Notes: generated by a model not told the origin, from the letters alone. A stretch of DNA of 64,000 nt from Siniperca chuatsi (GCF_020085105.1 NC_058063.1:9746651-9810650); one strand, 5' to 3'. Positions 38,701-53,700 are shown, counted from the stretch's first letter. Translations and numbers: made by a program.

Positions 38701-41700
38701 TGTGAGCTACAAGGGTTCGTAGGTCAAAGATGGCGTCATTTTACTGTGTTGTTGCTCTTAATTGTTGCACGTTCTCTTGCAGTTAAGCTTCTTAGTCTGG
38801 TGGTGCACAAAGGTCTGATTACTGAACACTCAGTCACTCAGGATGTGCAGAGGGGCCAAAGGAGGTCACCATTAGGCCTTTTCCGCGGCATCTGAATGCA
38901 TTTTACGGCCACACACTCAGTAAATCCTTACTGTACAAATTGTAGAGACAAAGTTCAAGGTTGCAATCGAGCTAGGGGCTCCTACTTCTGCCTCACAAGC
39001 TTTGAAGATCATGGCAGCGCAAGATGGAGGAGTATGAATATCACTTGCTCTAGGTTTTCTCTGCTTCAGCGATTTATTTATTTATTTATTTTTTTACTGG
39101 AATAGCAACATATGTGTGTGGACTAGAGTTGACTTTGCATGCTGAAGGAATCAATTGTCCAACCCTTTTCTTTTTCTTTGTGTGTGCAAAAAACAAAAAA
39201 CGGTACCAGTAAGCCAAGCCAATCAATGCTGACATCTTAAACCACACTCCACAGTGAATAAAGAAAAGCATTTTTCCATTCCGATCTGTAACACTTTTTC
39301 TTTTTCTAGTTATTGTAGTAAATTTGACCCTCTAAAAACCTCTTTTAAAAAGGGCAGTTTAGGCCTCACACGGCATAAAGTCAGATTCAGTCAGTGAAGG
39401 CTTGATCTGTCTGTACATGGCATTAGTAGCATATGCACATCCCCCCGCCCCCTCCTCAGGACCACCTCACCAGGCTGGCCCACGCTTATCTTGTTATCTT
39501 GTGGCCTCTCTCATTGTTTGTCTGATGGACTGACTGGCTGCTTTTGTAAATACTGGCTCAGGCAGATCAGATTAGCCAGCACTTTGTGCACTATGGTTTT
39601 ATGAAAGACAGGGGAGTGACGAGCCCCCTTCTACTTGTTATGGTCATCGTGATACAGTTTGTCAGTAAAGTTGATGAAGTCAAAGTCATTCTGTTATTTT
39701 AAAGGAAGAGCATGGCCACATCTGACAACACATCACAAAAAACTAGTAGCTGAACAGTGAATATCATCTTACAATATATAATTAAGCAAAAGTTCATTAC
39801 ATAAAATCCATATGAGTGTGATGCCAGTATCAGAATGAGGAAATGAAATGATTGATAAGTGATAATAAGACGTTCAAGAAGGTGATCAAACAAGAGCAAA
39901 ACATGTCATATAATGAATAGAGGTTGGAGTCTAGGTAAGATTCTGCACCCAACCACAATATTAGGTGCCTGCTGTCGTCAATGTTGGATAAGTCAGTGTG
40001 TATCGAGGCAGATGTTGGTTCTGCTGAGATGGAAGGTGCGACCTCTGATGTATTACCAAGCTATAAATAGCGTCACGGAGGCGAGATCTTCCATCAGGAT
40101 GCACTTCAAAGATCAGTTACAAGGCGGGTACTGTGCAGGGAGCAGACTGTTTGTGTTTCCTCCCTTCTGTGTATTCACACATAAAACCCGGTGTCGCATG
40201 CTGCTCGTGTTTTATTTTTATCCAGTCCAATCCCAGTGAACCCTCACCTTTATACACTATAATTCCAGGCTGCACTGCATGAACTCCGTCACTAGCTGTT
40301 TATTTTAGTCATGTGTGACGTGTTCACGGGATTATCTCTCATTATGATGGATGTTAACCTAATTTTCACCAAAATCCAGATGTGCACTGCTGAACTCCTA
40401 TAAAATTATATACTACAGCTGTTTCAGATTGCTACTTTGGGCTTGAATAGATTTTTCTGTAATAAAAGCACTTGCCAAGCTAATTTCTAGGAAATCCTAT
40501 TGAAATAGCCATTTGTAATTATAGTAAAAGTATGGTTTGTCCAATACCCAGAAACATTAACCTCACTTGAAATAGGCATGTACAGGTTGTGAGCTACTAT
40601 GGTTAAACTTTAAAAAATGGAATTTCTTTTTTTTAAATCATTTGTACGGTATGTGCCCTGGCACTTGATTTGTACTGTGTATTTCTGTGAAAGTGGTGAG
40701 AGTACTCATGTTTGTATCCTTTCAAAAAGAAAGTTGTAGAAGTAACCTTGATTTAAACTGAATGAAAAATAGGTAGAAGTCAATAGTGCTTGTGTGTGTG
40801 TGTTTCATGCAGGCCCAAGGTTACTGAGGGATAGGTAGAAAGAACAAAATAGAAGCACTCTACAGCAAATACAGAAGAATAGTTTGAAATGTCAAGTAGA
40901 GGAAAAATAGTGGTACTGATGGTTTGATGCCTAAATTATCAAGCAATATTTAACTTTAAAGACGCTAAGCTGAGCTGTCTTTGTTTATGTGGTCATTTGT
41001 GTAGCTTTAAGGTCATATATGCACATGGGTCTGCAAACACATACAGTATATATCCACTCACAGAGAGAAACAGAGTCGTTTTAGCACTCGAGCTCAGCCA
41101 GCGACAACAGAGCCAGAGTCCAATAATTTAAAAATAGAAAGCCTGCGACTTTGATCTCACCATGACGATGAGGAGTCCAAGTTTTATCATCTGTTCCAGC
41201 TGTGTCTCCTTGTCTAAGGAGGGGGGAGAGGGGAGAGCGCTACTGTAGAGCCAGTAATTAGGTTTTGGGGGTTTTACCTTGTGTCTGGGCTGTTAGACCA
41301 GTCAATAGAGATAAAGGTATCTTTCAGAATAAAGTAACAGGCCAATCAAAGCACACAGTGTTGAGTTTTAGGGTGGAGGGCTACTGAGACAGCGTTGTTT
41401 CCTTCACTGTCTCTCTTCTGTTGTCTACAATTATTCTGCGAGCTCTTCTGGCAGTGTCGTCGTTCCTTGCCAGCACTCTGCTTTTGTCCATAGTCAATTT
41501 ACTTTCATTCAATGGTAATAATTGTGCAAGCGAAGTTCTCATTTGCATCACAGGTGCTGATGGCTGCTTTTTATGTCGTCCTCGATTGGTTATTGTACTA
41601 CTTGGCTTCCCCCTCCATTCTTATCAGAGCGAACAGTGGCTCTTCACTGCCTCCTCAGTGTTGTTAATGGTTTGAAGGTCAGCCTGTCAAAAGCACAATG

Positions 41701-44700
41701 TACCCTGCTTTAAAAATAAGTAAAACAATGAAGCTTATTGTATTTGCCCTAAAAAGACCATTATACATACAAAATAGAAAAAGTAAAAGTCCAAAATTCC
41801 CTGGTTGCAACTTCTCACATGTTTTTTCTTTTTAGTTGTCTAAGGTCTTTACATTTCGACTGTTTGTCAGACAAATTAAGTCATTTTAATATGTTAACTT
41901 GGACTTTGGGAAACTGTTGTGGGCATTTTTTTTTACTATATAACTACAACATTTTGATTTCACTGTTTTAGAGGTTGCTGCAACCAGCAGCTAATGTAAA
42001 TCAATGTGTTGGTTTCATTTGATGGCTTTATCTCTCCGACTTCATTCCAGGGGTAAAGCACTAGTTTGCAATGTCGTAGATCCCAGATTTGAAAACTCAG
42101 TGAGTAAATGTACAGCTAAGATAGCTGCAGCTCATCCCAGTCTACATGCTTGCTTTCTGCTCAGATCCAGTCACACTTCAGCATGTTCAAGTATTAGTAG
42201 CTTTCTTTTCTTTCAACCTAACTTTCAATCCTTCTCCTTCTGATTGTGTATGTATGTGAAATGTAGTGGTGTCAATTTACCTAATTGCTCTCAGCATTAA
42301 GGTCTACACATAATACCTTGTGAACAGGTCAAGAAAATAAGTCAAATAGAGTTAGTAATGCAGCAATAAAATTAATGCAATCTGCAGTAAAAAGACAAAC
42401 CTTTCACTTTGAGTCCTGCCATTACATAGTTGAAGGTTACAACTACTCCTCATTCTTTTTAAGGCCACTCCATACTAAAGGTAACTCTGAAACAAGGGGA
42501 AGGGTTAAAGGGACGACTTGGGACAAAACTCAAGTCATCCCGAATGTACAGGGTGGTTTCCTGAAGTAGGTTGAGCTTACAGTTGTTCAAAGAGGCTACC
42601 TTGATCTAGCACTTGGGAACTGGCATAGACACGAACTACCAGATCGTTCAAAGCCGCCACATTTTACAGCCCACGCAGAGGAGTGGATCTCAATAGGCCC
42701 GGATCATGAAGCTGTTAGTCTTTAATGCTCAATGAGTGCGTATGTTGATGTGACCTAGACAGCCTGAATAGCTCTGGCTCCAGCTTTAACTGCTGTCTTC
42801 ATTGGAGGCCATTTCTATTTGATTTGTCCATTGTTTGGACCAAGGAGTAATTTTAGCTCCTGAGGCTAGCATGTATTCAGATCATCGGATGTGATATATA
42901 ATCTAATGTGGTTTTAGGGTCCTAGGTATACATTTTATTTTGCTATAATCTTTGGAATGAATGACGTGATTATTTTCACACACATGGCCCTCGTCTAGTT
43001 AGCTCAGTAGCTCATGGCCATGAAGGTCAAGGGATACATGTATCCAGATTTAGTAATGCCGGCCCCTGTTGCAAAGAAATTCTGGAAAACTTGAAATGAG
43101 AGATTGCTGGGGGTTTTATTTTCCTTTTTTTTCCCAAGGGAGAGCCTGAAGGTGAAACATTGAGGCTTGCAAGAAACTGAAAGCCCTATCGATCAAGGGC
43201 TATTTTTGAAAGCGGGGTCGAATTAGCTAATGTAACTGCACTGTAAAAGCATCATGTGAAGGGCACCAAGATCCCTATCTCGTAGGTGTATGGAATGACA
43301 CACACAACCCAGCGAGATGGAAAACAAGCATATGGTTGGAGGTGGCTGAGGACTGGCGGGCTTAACTCCTTCCTCGGGGGGATTTTTGACCCTCGACATC
43401 AGCCTCACTAAGCTGCAGCAGCTGTGAACGTTACATCAGCTCTGAGAGTTGTGGTTCAAGTAATACTCGTAATTTGTGAGATTTCTGCGCAGGAAGGGAG
43501 TGCTGGTATATAGATCTCACAGTTGCAGACGGACCTGACACCACGCAGATAACCGTAGAGAATTTTAAACCAAATTTAAGAGAGTAAACTCTTAAAATTG
43601 AAGTGATTGCAATCAGACAGTCTCAAATGAGCTAATTAGAAAACACTCTGGGGCTCCGTGAATCTGCTGAAAGCCTCTCCTCCTCCGTTCTCGTCATAGA
43701 GAGTTACAACTTATGTCCATCACTGACGGACTAATGATGCATGAGGTTGCCCCCCAACCCAACCCCATCCCCACTCAAGCCCACCAAGGTGACCTGAAAG
43801 GGCTCTATCGGCATATTACCCCGTCTGTTCTAAATGTGACTGACCAACCTGACAGGCCAGCTGGAAGCTTCCTCCAAATACTTCCACCTCCACCTCTTCT
43901 CTAAGATAAGGGTCTTCTGTGTCCACACTTTGCCTCAGATAGGAGGTGACTGTCTGCTAACCGGCTGACAATGCAACAAAACAACAAAGCGACTTGCTTG
44001 TGGTCAGAGGTGCCATAAAGTAATAGTTGCTGCCTAGAACACCCAACCTCAAAACAGAATCTCCTGATGATGTGGGCTTGGCTAGTTAATATTTAAGTAG
44101 GATTTAATTGCAAAACTAAATTAAAACTGAGCTAAAGGATGAGTCTGATGATATTCTATGTTTCTTAATCATCATTGAGTCACACCATTGCACTGGGTGC
44201 CAAATCATTCATTACGATGAACATAGACACTGTAGTTAATTTTACTCAATCCCACAAACACTGTCCTGCTGTCGTAAATTTCACCAGAGCGCCAAATGTG
44301 TATTAATCTGCAGCCGAAAATTGTTCCAAGTAAATGCCCTATTTACTCTTGTTTGAGTAGTGTTTGCTAAAAAGTAGAGTGCCCAGCTGTTTTAGGAAAT
44401 TACTGAGCCTTTTAAAAAAAGTGAAACTATATATTTGTGAGCCATTTTCAAAGATTTACATCTTCAGTAGGAATGAATGGGCTCGGGGCTGAGAGCAGGG
44501 AAATTGAAAAGTATTGAGTGATGTGGTCTTCTACTGGGATTTGTTGACCGGCCTTATCCTTTAAAATAAGACCAAATAAAAACTGATCAATTAGCCAGAT
44601 CTTTGGGCTTAAAATAATAAAGAAAATGACTGTAAATAGACTGTTGTTGTTGACATTTTTAAAGGCATTACAAATAAATCAGCCGGGTAAGAAGGTCTGC

Positions 44701-47700
44701 TGGTTGGAGTACACACACTTAACAGTAAAACTTCACAGTCAATTTTGTGCATATCAAGTCTGTGCTCCTGGTCCCTTCAGTCCATTAAAAGTATAAGCTT
44801 CCTGGATCCATTTGTATAGACAGAGAAATCAGCTGTTCAGACATCCTGTCCCATGGCACCTACAGTATGTGTACCAGAATGCATAGCATTTTAGGTGTTG
44901 GAACTGTCAAAGCTAGATATTTACTAAGCCATTACCTTGAACTTCTTATCATGTTATGGGAGAGTTCCTGTTACTAATAAGATTATCAGAATCAAGGTGA
45001 ACTTAATACAACATAGTAGGTTATCTTGGTTTCAGTTTACATTTATGGGAAACTGGACCTCAAATACTGGCGCTAAGAGAGAGAGAGAAGATTCATTGAT
45101 GTATGTAGGAATACGTCATCAGTGGATGGCATGGAATAAACAACAGCTACAGCAATACTGAGAAAACTGGAAAGTACTGTGGATGCTACAGCGTAGACAA
45201 TATCTGGAAAAAAGCAGGGCTGCCCAGTTGCCTCAGGGCAACTAGATTTGGGCCACTGTCAACAATTGAGTTTGTTCTGGTTGCCTCTGTTTGGAACTAC
45301 TTCTCTCTATCTTTCAGCATCAGGAATTGACCAGGCAGTGAACCAGTACTGATATAGCTGAACCCAAACAAAAGACAAGAAATAACTTTATCAAAAACTC
45401 TTGGGGCGTGCAGATAAACAGGAGAGGACAGTCAAAAAAATCTGGGGCAGAGAGTGCTGCAGCAGGAGCACAGTGGGCACGCAGCACAATATAAATGCAG
45501 ACTGCTGGAAGAAACTTTTGTTCATCCTTTGCTACAATCTCAAAAACAAAGAATCCTGTTCAGCCCTTTATTGTTTTCATCTGCAGATCAAAACCAGCTC
45601 TGATCTGACGGGAACGACAAACTACAGATTTGATCAGGTTTGCAGGAGGTTGTTATTCCACCTCTTGTATTTACTCAGCTAGAACATTACATTGACCATG
45701 CACCTTCTAAATTTAATCTGGTGAATAAATTGCTTTTGGAATATAATTATTGTTATTAACTCAAGATTCAGTGACACAAGAAATCTGACTTTACAATACA
45801 TTACAAGCACATGGAGTACTGATAGGGAAATGACAATAAAATGACTTGAAAAATCAAAAAATCACATTCACCAGGAAAAATGACACAGCAGTTTGTGTTC
45901 CCCTGTTTGTCTCCCAAAAGCCTGAGTTTGATTGGTTCATGAGAGGGGGGAGTAAGAAGAAGCAATTTTGGCTTAGTCCTGGTGAGCACTGCCTTGTGGG
46001 AAATCAGCGTCGTGGCAGATCCTGTAATTAGTTCTGCTTGTTAGAAAAATGAAGGGGTTACTAATTAGCAAGTGGATGGCTTCTTGACTTGTTGTGCATC
46101 TTTTCCCTCCTTTCCTTGAAGATCATCATTATCGTCTCCAGGCAAAACGGGAAAGAGGGGGAGAGAGGGAGAGAGGGAGAGAGATGCTGCTCAGTCGTGC
46201 TGCTCAACAGTTTAGCTCTAACACGATGAATCTAGATGGACAAATCTCGAAGGGCTCTGAAAGACAGAATGCCTGCTGTAAGCATGTGCAGGCAAACGCC
46301 TGGAGCTGTGCAAGATTTCACTTTTCAAGTTTGCTTAACAAGCCAGGCAGTGTGGTTCTCGCATATCTTTACATACACAGGCTGACAGATGCTTTATTTA
46401 TAGTATATCCACATCTACTACAGTTTATCAAGGAAGACATGTCAGCTCTACTGTGATGTAACTTTTGTCCCAACAAGCTAGTCTTGGCTTGTGCACATTA
46501 TTCTTCTGTATTACCTTGTGACAACCATTAAAAAAACACTGTGAAGGGCCTGTTTAGGCCTGTCATTAATAGTTGCAATTTGATTTCAAATCTTAAGAAA
46601 ATACCTTGTTGCTTGTTTAATCTTAAGTGTAACGAGAATTTGCAATTTTTCTGTGGAAATTACAGTAGAATGTGTTTTGTAATGACAGTAGAACCAAGTG
46701 TGACAGTGACGAGTAGAGTCCCCAATTATGGTCCCTGCCTTCGTATCATCCACATTTAGATTTTGGAATTTAATTCCCTCCAAACTCTCAGAAAAACTAG
46801 GGAGCTCCCTAAAGGTCACGGCAAGAATTTTTTGAGGACTACTTTTGCATTCCCTCACAATATGTTTTGTGTTACCTCGCAATACTTTTCTTCTTCCCTT
46901 CCTTGAGCCATGTGTCTATTTGGAATGGAAGGTAGTGTGGAGATTCTCTAGTTAATGCCTTTAGCATAGTTTATGGACACCTCACCTTATATGATGTCCA
47001 GTGCAAAGAAGTAATCAGATAGAACATTATCAAACTTCTGGGTAGGAGCTGTATGTATAAGGAACATTATTGCTTAGAGCAACAGGCCTTCTACCAAAAC
47101 CTGTTTCAACACTGAAGGTTACTTAATTTGTTTTGTGCAAAGAACAGAGGACCCTGTGCAAAAACACAAGGTTTTCCAACTTGCATTGGTCTGCATTCCT
47201 GATGTATCTCTGCAAGTGGTTCAGTGCTGTCTGCTCTTTCTGTGACAGAACCACAGACTGTTTGCAGCATTTCAGTCACCTTCTTGTTTGTTGCTCTTTT
47301 TGAGTCATGCAAATACAGCACATTAGCTTTATGAGGTAGATTCAAGTGCACATCTGTAATTCCGCCTCTGGAGACGTCTCCTTTTCCTCAGTGAAACCCC
47401 TCTGGGGTAAAGTACAGTACAGAGTACAGTAACTGATCACTTCAATAAAACCAACAGCATCCTGCAGATTACTGTACTGCTTTCTTCTGGAGAGATCTTG
47501 ATCTAAGAATTCGTTTACGTTTACTTTCACAGTAAAATTCAGTGAGCTGATATAGTGGGCCGTTGTGCTGGGAGTAGCTGAGTGGAAATAGACACATGGC
47601 TCAGAAGGAATGGAATAAGAAATTTATTGTGAGAGAACGCAAAATTTATTGCGAGAGAACGCAAAATTTATTGTGAGAGAATGCAAAATATTGCGAGGGA

Positions 47701-50700
47701 AGGCAAAATATTGTGAGGTAATGCAAAACATATTGCAAGGGAATGCAAAAGTAGTCATCAAAAAATTCTCGCTGTGACCTTTTAGTGGGCTCCGTAGAAA
47801 ACTAAGCAGCACTGAAAAGGAAGTTAAGTGGAAATAATACGGAAAGTGGCTAATAAGATTTATAAAATGTAATACTGATTGCTATCATCATAACTAATAG
47901 TATATCTAGAGTATATTAAGGATTTGAAGAATCAAGCACAGCTATGATGGATTTAATTAAACTCCACCACTGGCAAACTAGAAAGTGTGTTAAAAAAAAG
48001 AAGAAGAAGAAAAAAAGCCATTATTCTCCTGTGTAATTTGGCATGGATGTTGAAACATAAAGGAAATGTAAATCAAATTCATCCAGAAAGAGACCCCTTT
48101 TGTGCACTCAGATTGCATATGAGAAGACCTATAATCCGCCACTGATGTTCGAAAGTCAGGACTTCCAGCTCTGCTTTCAGCGTTTCACCAATGTGCACAG
48201 ATTCCTCTTTAAGCTGTGGGCAATTTGAGTGGTGAAAGCGGAAGTATTTTTGCATGATGTCACACTGTCCATCGAAAATTCTCCGTAACACAGCGTTACA
48301 TGCATATGGCTGCAGGGGGACATTTATCTTCCTCTGCTGATCTGCTTCCAAGAATGATCCTGATGTGACATTACGTAAGAACTGGAAGCCAGAGCTGCCG
48401 GTTTTAGAGAACACACAAACTCCAGAGCACATACTAATCTCCCTATGTGATTATTAGTCATAATATTTAACACTGGCTTAATGAGCGACCCGTGGCATAA
48501 TCTCTATCTGGCACATTCACCTGTTCTCTCCTAACCCTCCTGACTTGCCTTTGAGGAGGGTGATTGGGAGTGAAATAGTATGATTATACCTCAAGTGTAC
48601 AGGGAATTACCCTGAAGATATGAAATGGGGAAAAAATTAGGTTATAGTTGAATAGCTCTGTGGAAAATCTCAGGATTAGCTCAGCTTCTGCTCAATTTTT
48701 TTGGCAATTGTTTAATTTCAGCTCCTTCACTTCTGTAATTATTCTGTAGCTATACAGAGGCAAACCTAATATATGGTAAATTATGAGCTGTTAAACAGAA
48801 ACAGTGGGACACAGTGGGTACTAACATTCACAATGAAACCAGCTCCCATGTAAATATTCTTTCAAATAAAGGTGAATTTTATTTGATTTAGTAAGTTTAT
48901 ACTTTTGATGTAATTAACAAAAGAAGCAATTTTACTATTATTTTTTAAATTCAGAAATCTTTTGGGACAAATGTCAACACCCACATAAGCTTTCACCTCA
49001 TAAACCGGAGTTAACACCACACTCCTCCTTCCTGTACAATTATCAAGAGATTTGATATTCAATGCAATGCAGCGTCATTTAGCATGCAAATGAATCACTG
49101 GGTTGACAAGCCTGAAGGCCCTGTCTTAAAATTTGTATGGTTGCCCTGCATTTTTAAACACACACAAGGATCAAACTGGATAATTTCCTGCATTTCATTC
49201 ACACAGCAGTGCCTCCACATTTCACATTTCCGCATTTCTGTCAGAAAAAATGTGTAGGCTGTGAAACAGAGCCTTAATATGCTAAGATCTGAACAAAAGC
49301 TTTGTGTTTGTTCCCTTGCAGTTAGAAGCAGAGGCCTTAAGTGACTGTTATTTCACACACACACACACACACACACTTTGTTGGAGATGAAATGGGCACA
49401 GTTCAGTCAGGCAGTTGGTGAAAGGCTTTTGTTTCAAAAATAGACTGTGTTACAGTACTGCACATGCCAAATAGGCCCGCTGAGAATGATGGCAGTGTAT
49501 CAAGTAATTGTTAAAAGACTGGAGTCACTTTGGCATGATCTGGCACATACCCACTCTCAGAGGCAAATTTATAACATTAAAACTGGCAGCAATGAACATG
49601 CAAGGCAAAGTTTTAGAGTTTTTTGACCCTTCCAAAAAAAAAGTAAGTAAAGTAAACTAGTTTACTTTTCTGTTAAATATAAAGCTTCAGCTGGTTGATG
49701 GTTAGCTTAATTTAGCACAAAGACTGGAATCAGGGGAAAATAGCTAGACTGGCTCTGTCTATGCCTGAATGATATGCAAAAAAAAATCTTACTGCGATTA
49801 TTTAGAAAGATACTGTCATTGCAATTAGTCACAATTTTAGTGGGAATGGTAATTTTTGCATTTCGTTTTCACTGAAACAAATATAAAAATCATAATGATG
49901 TGATTTTTGCTGGAGTCCATACCAAACAAGCATGTTCACTTGCGTCTGGAGAATATGAATTGTAGTCCAGGCATCTCTGTAGCACCACAATGCTTCATTT
50001 ATAATGGTATGTTGTGACACATTTTACCTTTTATCAAAAAATTGCATCTCCTTCGGTTTGGATATTGCACTTTGCGATTTCGATTAATTGTTCAGCCCTA
50101 GCTCTGTCCAAAGGTAACAAAATCCAACTACCAGCACATTTAAAGCTCACTAATTAACATTTTATATCTTCTCCGTTTAATCCATACAAATAACAAAGTG
50201 TATAAATGAAAAGTTGTGATTTTACGGGTGATAATTGGCTGGGCACGTCGGTTTTGCACGAACAATTTGTATACAATGTGTCTCAGGCTAGCTGTGTCCC
50301 CCAGTTTTTGCCAAGCTAAGTTAAGCGGTCGCTGACTTTCCAAAATGTCAAACTGTTCCTTGTACTTCCTCCCTCTTGGTATGGCCCTGTGATTTATGGA
50401 GAAGTCAGAAATAATCGCATTTATATCAAATGATATTCTGCATCATCTTTTAAAAAGGTGCTAGCTTTGCCGGCACCACCATTCAGAAACATGAGTGACT
50501 TGTTCAAAAGTGCAAGAGCTTCCACTCCAGTTGTGTCATAAAGTTGAGATTTCTATCAGTGTTGTTAATTTTGTTGTTTAAGGGTAGTTTTTATGAAACT
50601 ATGGTTGATGATTATAGGAATTGATTGAATTAAAGGAATAATTCGAAATTTTGGGAAATATGCTTATTCACTTTCAAATTGATACCACTTTCATGTCTGT

Positions 50701-53700
50701 AGGCCTACGGTAAACATGAAGCTACAGCTAGCAGCTGGTTAGCTAATTTGTCAACTTGTCCAGTTTACACTTTGATTGTTATATAGATTTAACAAACAAA
50801 ATATAATGTGTTAATTAGTGAGCTTTAGAGCTGCTGGTAGACAGATTCTTTGAGTTAAGCTAAGTTAACCAGCTGCTGGCTGTAGCTTCATATTTACCAT
50901 AACATAGACGTCATAGTGGTATCAATCTTCTCATCTAACTCATGGCAAGAATGTGAATAAGTTGTATTTCCCAAAATGTCAACCTATTGAATGTCATTTT
51001 ACTTTTTTTTTTAACAGCTCCAGTGAAAACAGTAGTTTCATTTGAAAAGTTTCGTCCCTGTTTTACTCTTCACCATTACTCTACTCTACTTTTTCAGTTT
51101 GTACAAAGATACGCCAGAAATTCTGATAGGACTTGATGTTTTTGACTCAAATGAGTGAAATTGAAATGACGTTTTTGAATGAATTTCGAGGAAATTTGAG
51201 CAGACATTCTAATCTTGCTCAGCTTGCGACTGACACAGTAGGCAGGCACAGCGGTTGGGAGGAATCTGTCCCTCAAGTCTTGTCTACTTACATTACAGTC
51301 AGTCATCACGATCACTGTAATGTGCCGTACTGTCTCTCTGTATCGTCTTCATCTTGTCTGTGTGGTTGTGTGCGGCATGCTTCACATCTATGTCCTGTTT
51401 TCTCTTTCTCTCCCTCTCCACCCCTTTACTTCTTCTCTTTGTGTTGGATGAGAAGGCAAGTCCTGTGGCGCCAGAGGATGACGGCAAGTTGTCGGTAGGT
51501 CCTGTCTGATTGACACTCTTCCCTTCTGCTTCTGCGTTTGTCCCTGTTTTTGTGTAGCTGTAGTAGCGTAACTTGTGTTTCTCCCTCCATACTGTGAACA
51601 AGACATGTACAGTGTAACCTTCAGCCTCCCTGTGTGCAGACAGTAGCTCCGTTACATTTTGTACATGGCATGCAAAAGACAATCGAGGAAGGAGCATGTA
51701 TTTAGAAAAGCTAAGACTCTTTTAATGCTTGTATACATCCAAAAAAGAACACCAAAGTGTTTAGTTTTCATCCATATTGTAAAGAAAGAAGATAAAACAG
51801 AGCAGCAGAAGGAAAATCTTCAGGGTCACACCGAGAAGCCACATCTTACACAAGCCCTGCCAGTCTACATGTCTCCCTTGCCTCCCGCTTACACCCATAT
51901 GGGCCTGTGAATTAGTACTTGACACCTCCTGTGCCTACGCATCACCTGTGGGCAGCCAAAGGGGGACACACTCCAAACAGCTGCCACCTGCAACGGTGCC
52001 TAATTTTCTACATTTCTCAAGTTCAGCTTCAACTGCTGGAGTGACCTCGGCGAGGGTTGTTTTGGATGAAAAAAACTCATATGCCACTTAAACTGTGAAT
52101 GCCTGTCTCAACCCATGGGGCTTATATTTTAAGAAGCTGAGGCACTTAATGATAGTTGTATTGGGTTTCAGGTTCTGCTCAGGGGTTTTGTGCAAAAGAG
52201 GATTAGGTAATCATATTCCAAACAGCTTGGATTTGAAATGGTTCTAGTAGAGTGCTTACAATTTATAGATTGATGTTAATATCAGCATATGTGCTTTATG
52301 ACAGAAATAAGAATCAGTTGTTGGACCAAAATTATGTCTTCTTTTTTTTTGCTAGTAGGAAGTATGTTCTAGGTTTGAAAAAAAAAAAAAGTCCAGCAGC
52401 GGGATGTTTGATTGACACCTTGTTTCTCCTTTCACAGGCCAGGCCTCGACTTCAGAGGGGGGGTAGTTCCGCCTCCCTGCACAACAGCTTGATGAGGAAC
52501 AGCATTTTCCAGCTGATGATTCACACGTTGGACCCTTTAAGTGAAGGTAAGACAGTCAGACAATAGAAGCATAGAAAACACAACCCTTCAATGATGGATT
52601 TCACATGTGTAAGTCTCTAACGCGCAGGATATACAGCACAGATGTTCATTTTACTGTCCATAATTGTTTATTTTCAGGTTGATCTTGCCTTGTCATCATT
52701 CTTGTCTTTTTCTCTTAAAATGACCTAAATCCTTTTTTCAGATGTATCGGAAATGTGCATCAACCACAAATTCAAGACCTTTTACTGGAATAAAACTATG
52801 TTATGAGCACATAAAAGATGTTCATGCCCAAAACTTGAGCTCACATTCTTAGCTACGAATAACCAAGCATCCATATGGTGTTTTTGGCAACGTTTTTAAT
52901 TCAGTCCGCAGTCCAAATAATAATTTTTAAAAAAACTTCAAATCCAGTGTCTCCACCATTAACATTTAGAAATTTTGCTTTAGCCCCTATATCCCTTGAC
53001 TAAATTGATCCCTTTAAAAAAAAATATTCTGTACGAAACAAGGTGAGCTTGGTGCTGTGTCAGAGCACAGCTGAGGTCTTTAATCCAAGATGAAGGCCTA
53101 TTAGCTTAGCTAAAGGAAATGTAAAACGGCAGTGTCAGTGCTCGGCGCAGGGGATGAATATGTTAATACGCTGGGGGAGGTGCAGCGTCATCCCATTCTC
53201 AACCCACCACTAAAAGACGAAAGGAAAGAAAAATTCTGGCAACAGGGGTTTGATGAGGATTTGAACTTAGAATTTGTCATTAGAGTGGCTTTTTTTTTAG
53301 CTCTAGTGAAAGGTCTTGGATGTGGAAGCAGTATCTCATGACGCGAATCCTAATCCTAAAAAAATTAATATTAATGTTGAAACTAATTCCTGTTTTCCAG
53401 ATGATGTGTTTTTTATTCCCCTTTTCCCTTCAGTTTTTATTTAAATGTATTACAGTGTATTGTGTGTTACTACAGAAAAAAATACCACATAGGACAAGGT
53501 CAAAGAATAATTTAGCATAAAACTATGGCCAGACTAAACATTTTCCCCCCTGGATGGATGTGATCGCATTAGCAGACGACTGCTCAGTAGTGAGGAGGCA
53601 TTTCAGCTTTCTCCGAAATGACTGTACATTCCTTGAAAGCCAAACCTAGAATGAGTCAGCTCAGGAAAGATTAAAAAGCTGTGCCAAGACAGGCCTTAAA

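Larger units (their letters stand above)
34285..51452 (+). other. slc24a2: slc24a2 intron (17 kb)
   Basis: No additional gene or exon was recognised. It contains repeats listed separately (37.4, 46.8, 47.6, 49.7 and 50.6 kb), GT/CA microsatellites, a (TTTA)n tract near 36868-36891 and a GAGAGGGA-type purine repeat near 46152-46184. Stretches 43000-43500 and 48470-48740 look like non-repetitive sequence and are candidates for conserved non-coding elements. 35.8-37.4, 38-43 and 43.5-46.7 kb show nothing distinctive. Confidence 0.6.

Noticed and set aside
46094-46456. 120-codon plus-strand ORF
   Set aside because: It runs through a GAGAGGGA purine repeat and has no recognisable protein similarity.
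48079-48432. 117-codon minus-strand ORF as a real gene
   Set aside because: No recognised domain, no exons around it and no transcript signals. At this length a chance or decayed-retroposon ORF in 64 kb is plausible; a protein search would decide.
51299-51697. 132-codon minus-strand ORF
   Set aside because: It is antisense to the slc24a2 exon and its pyrimidine tract; its Arg/Lys-rich composition is the complement of that tract.
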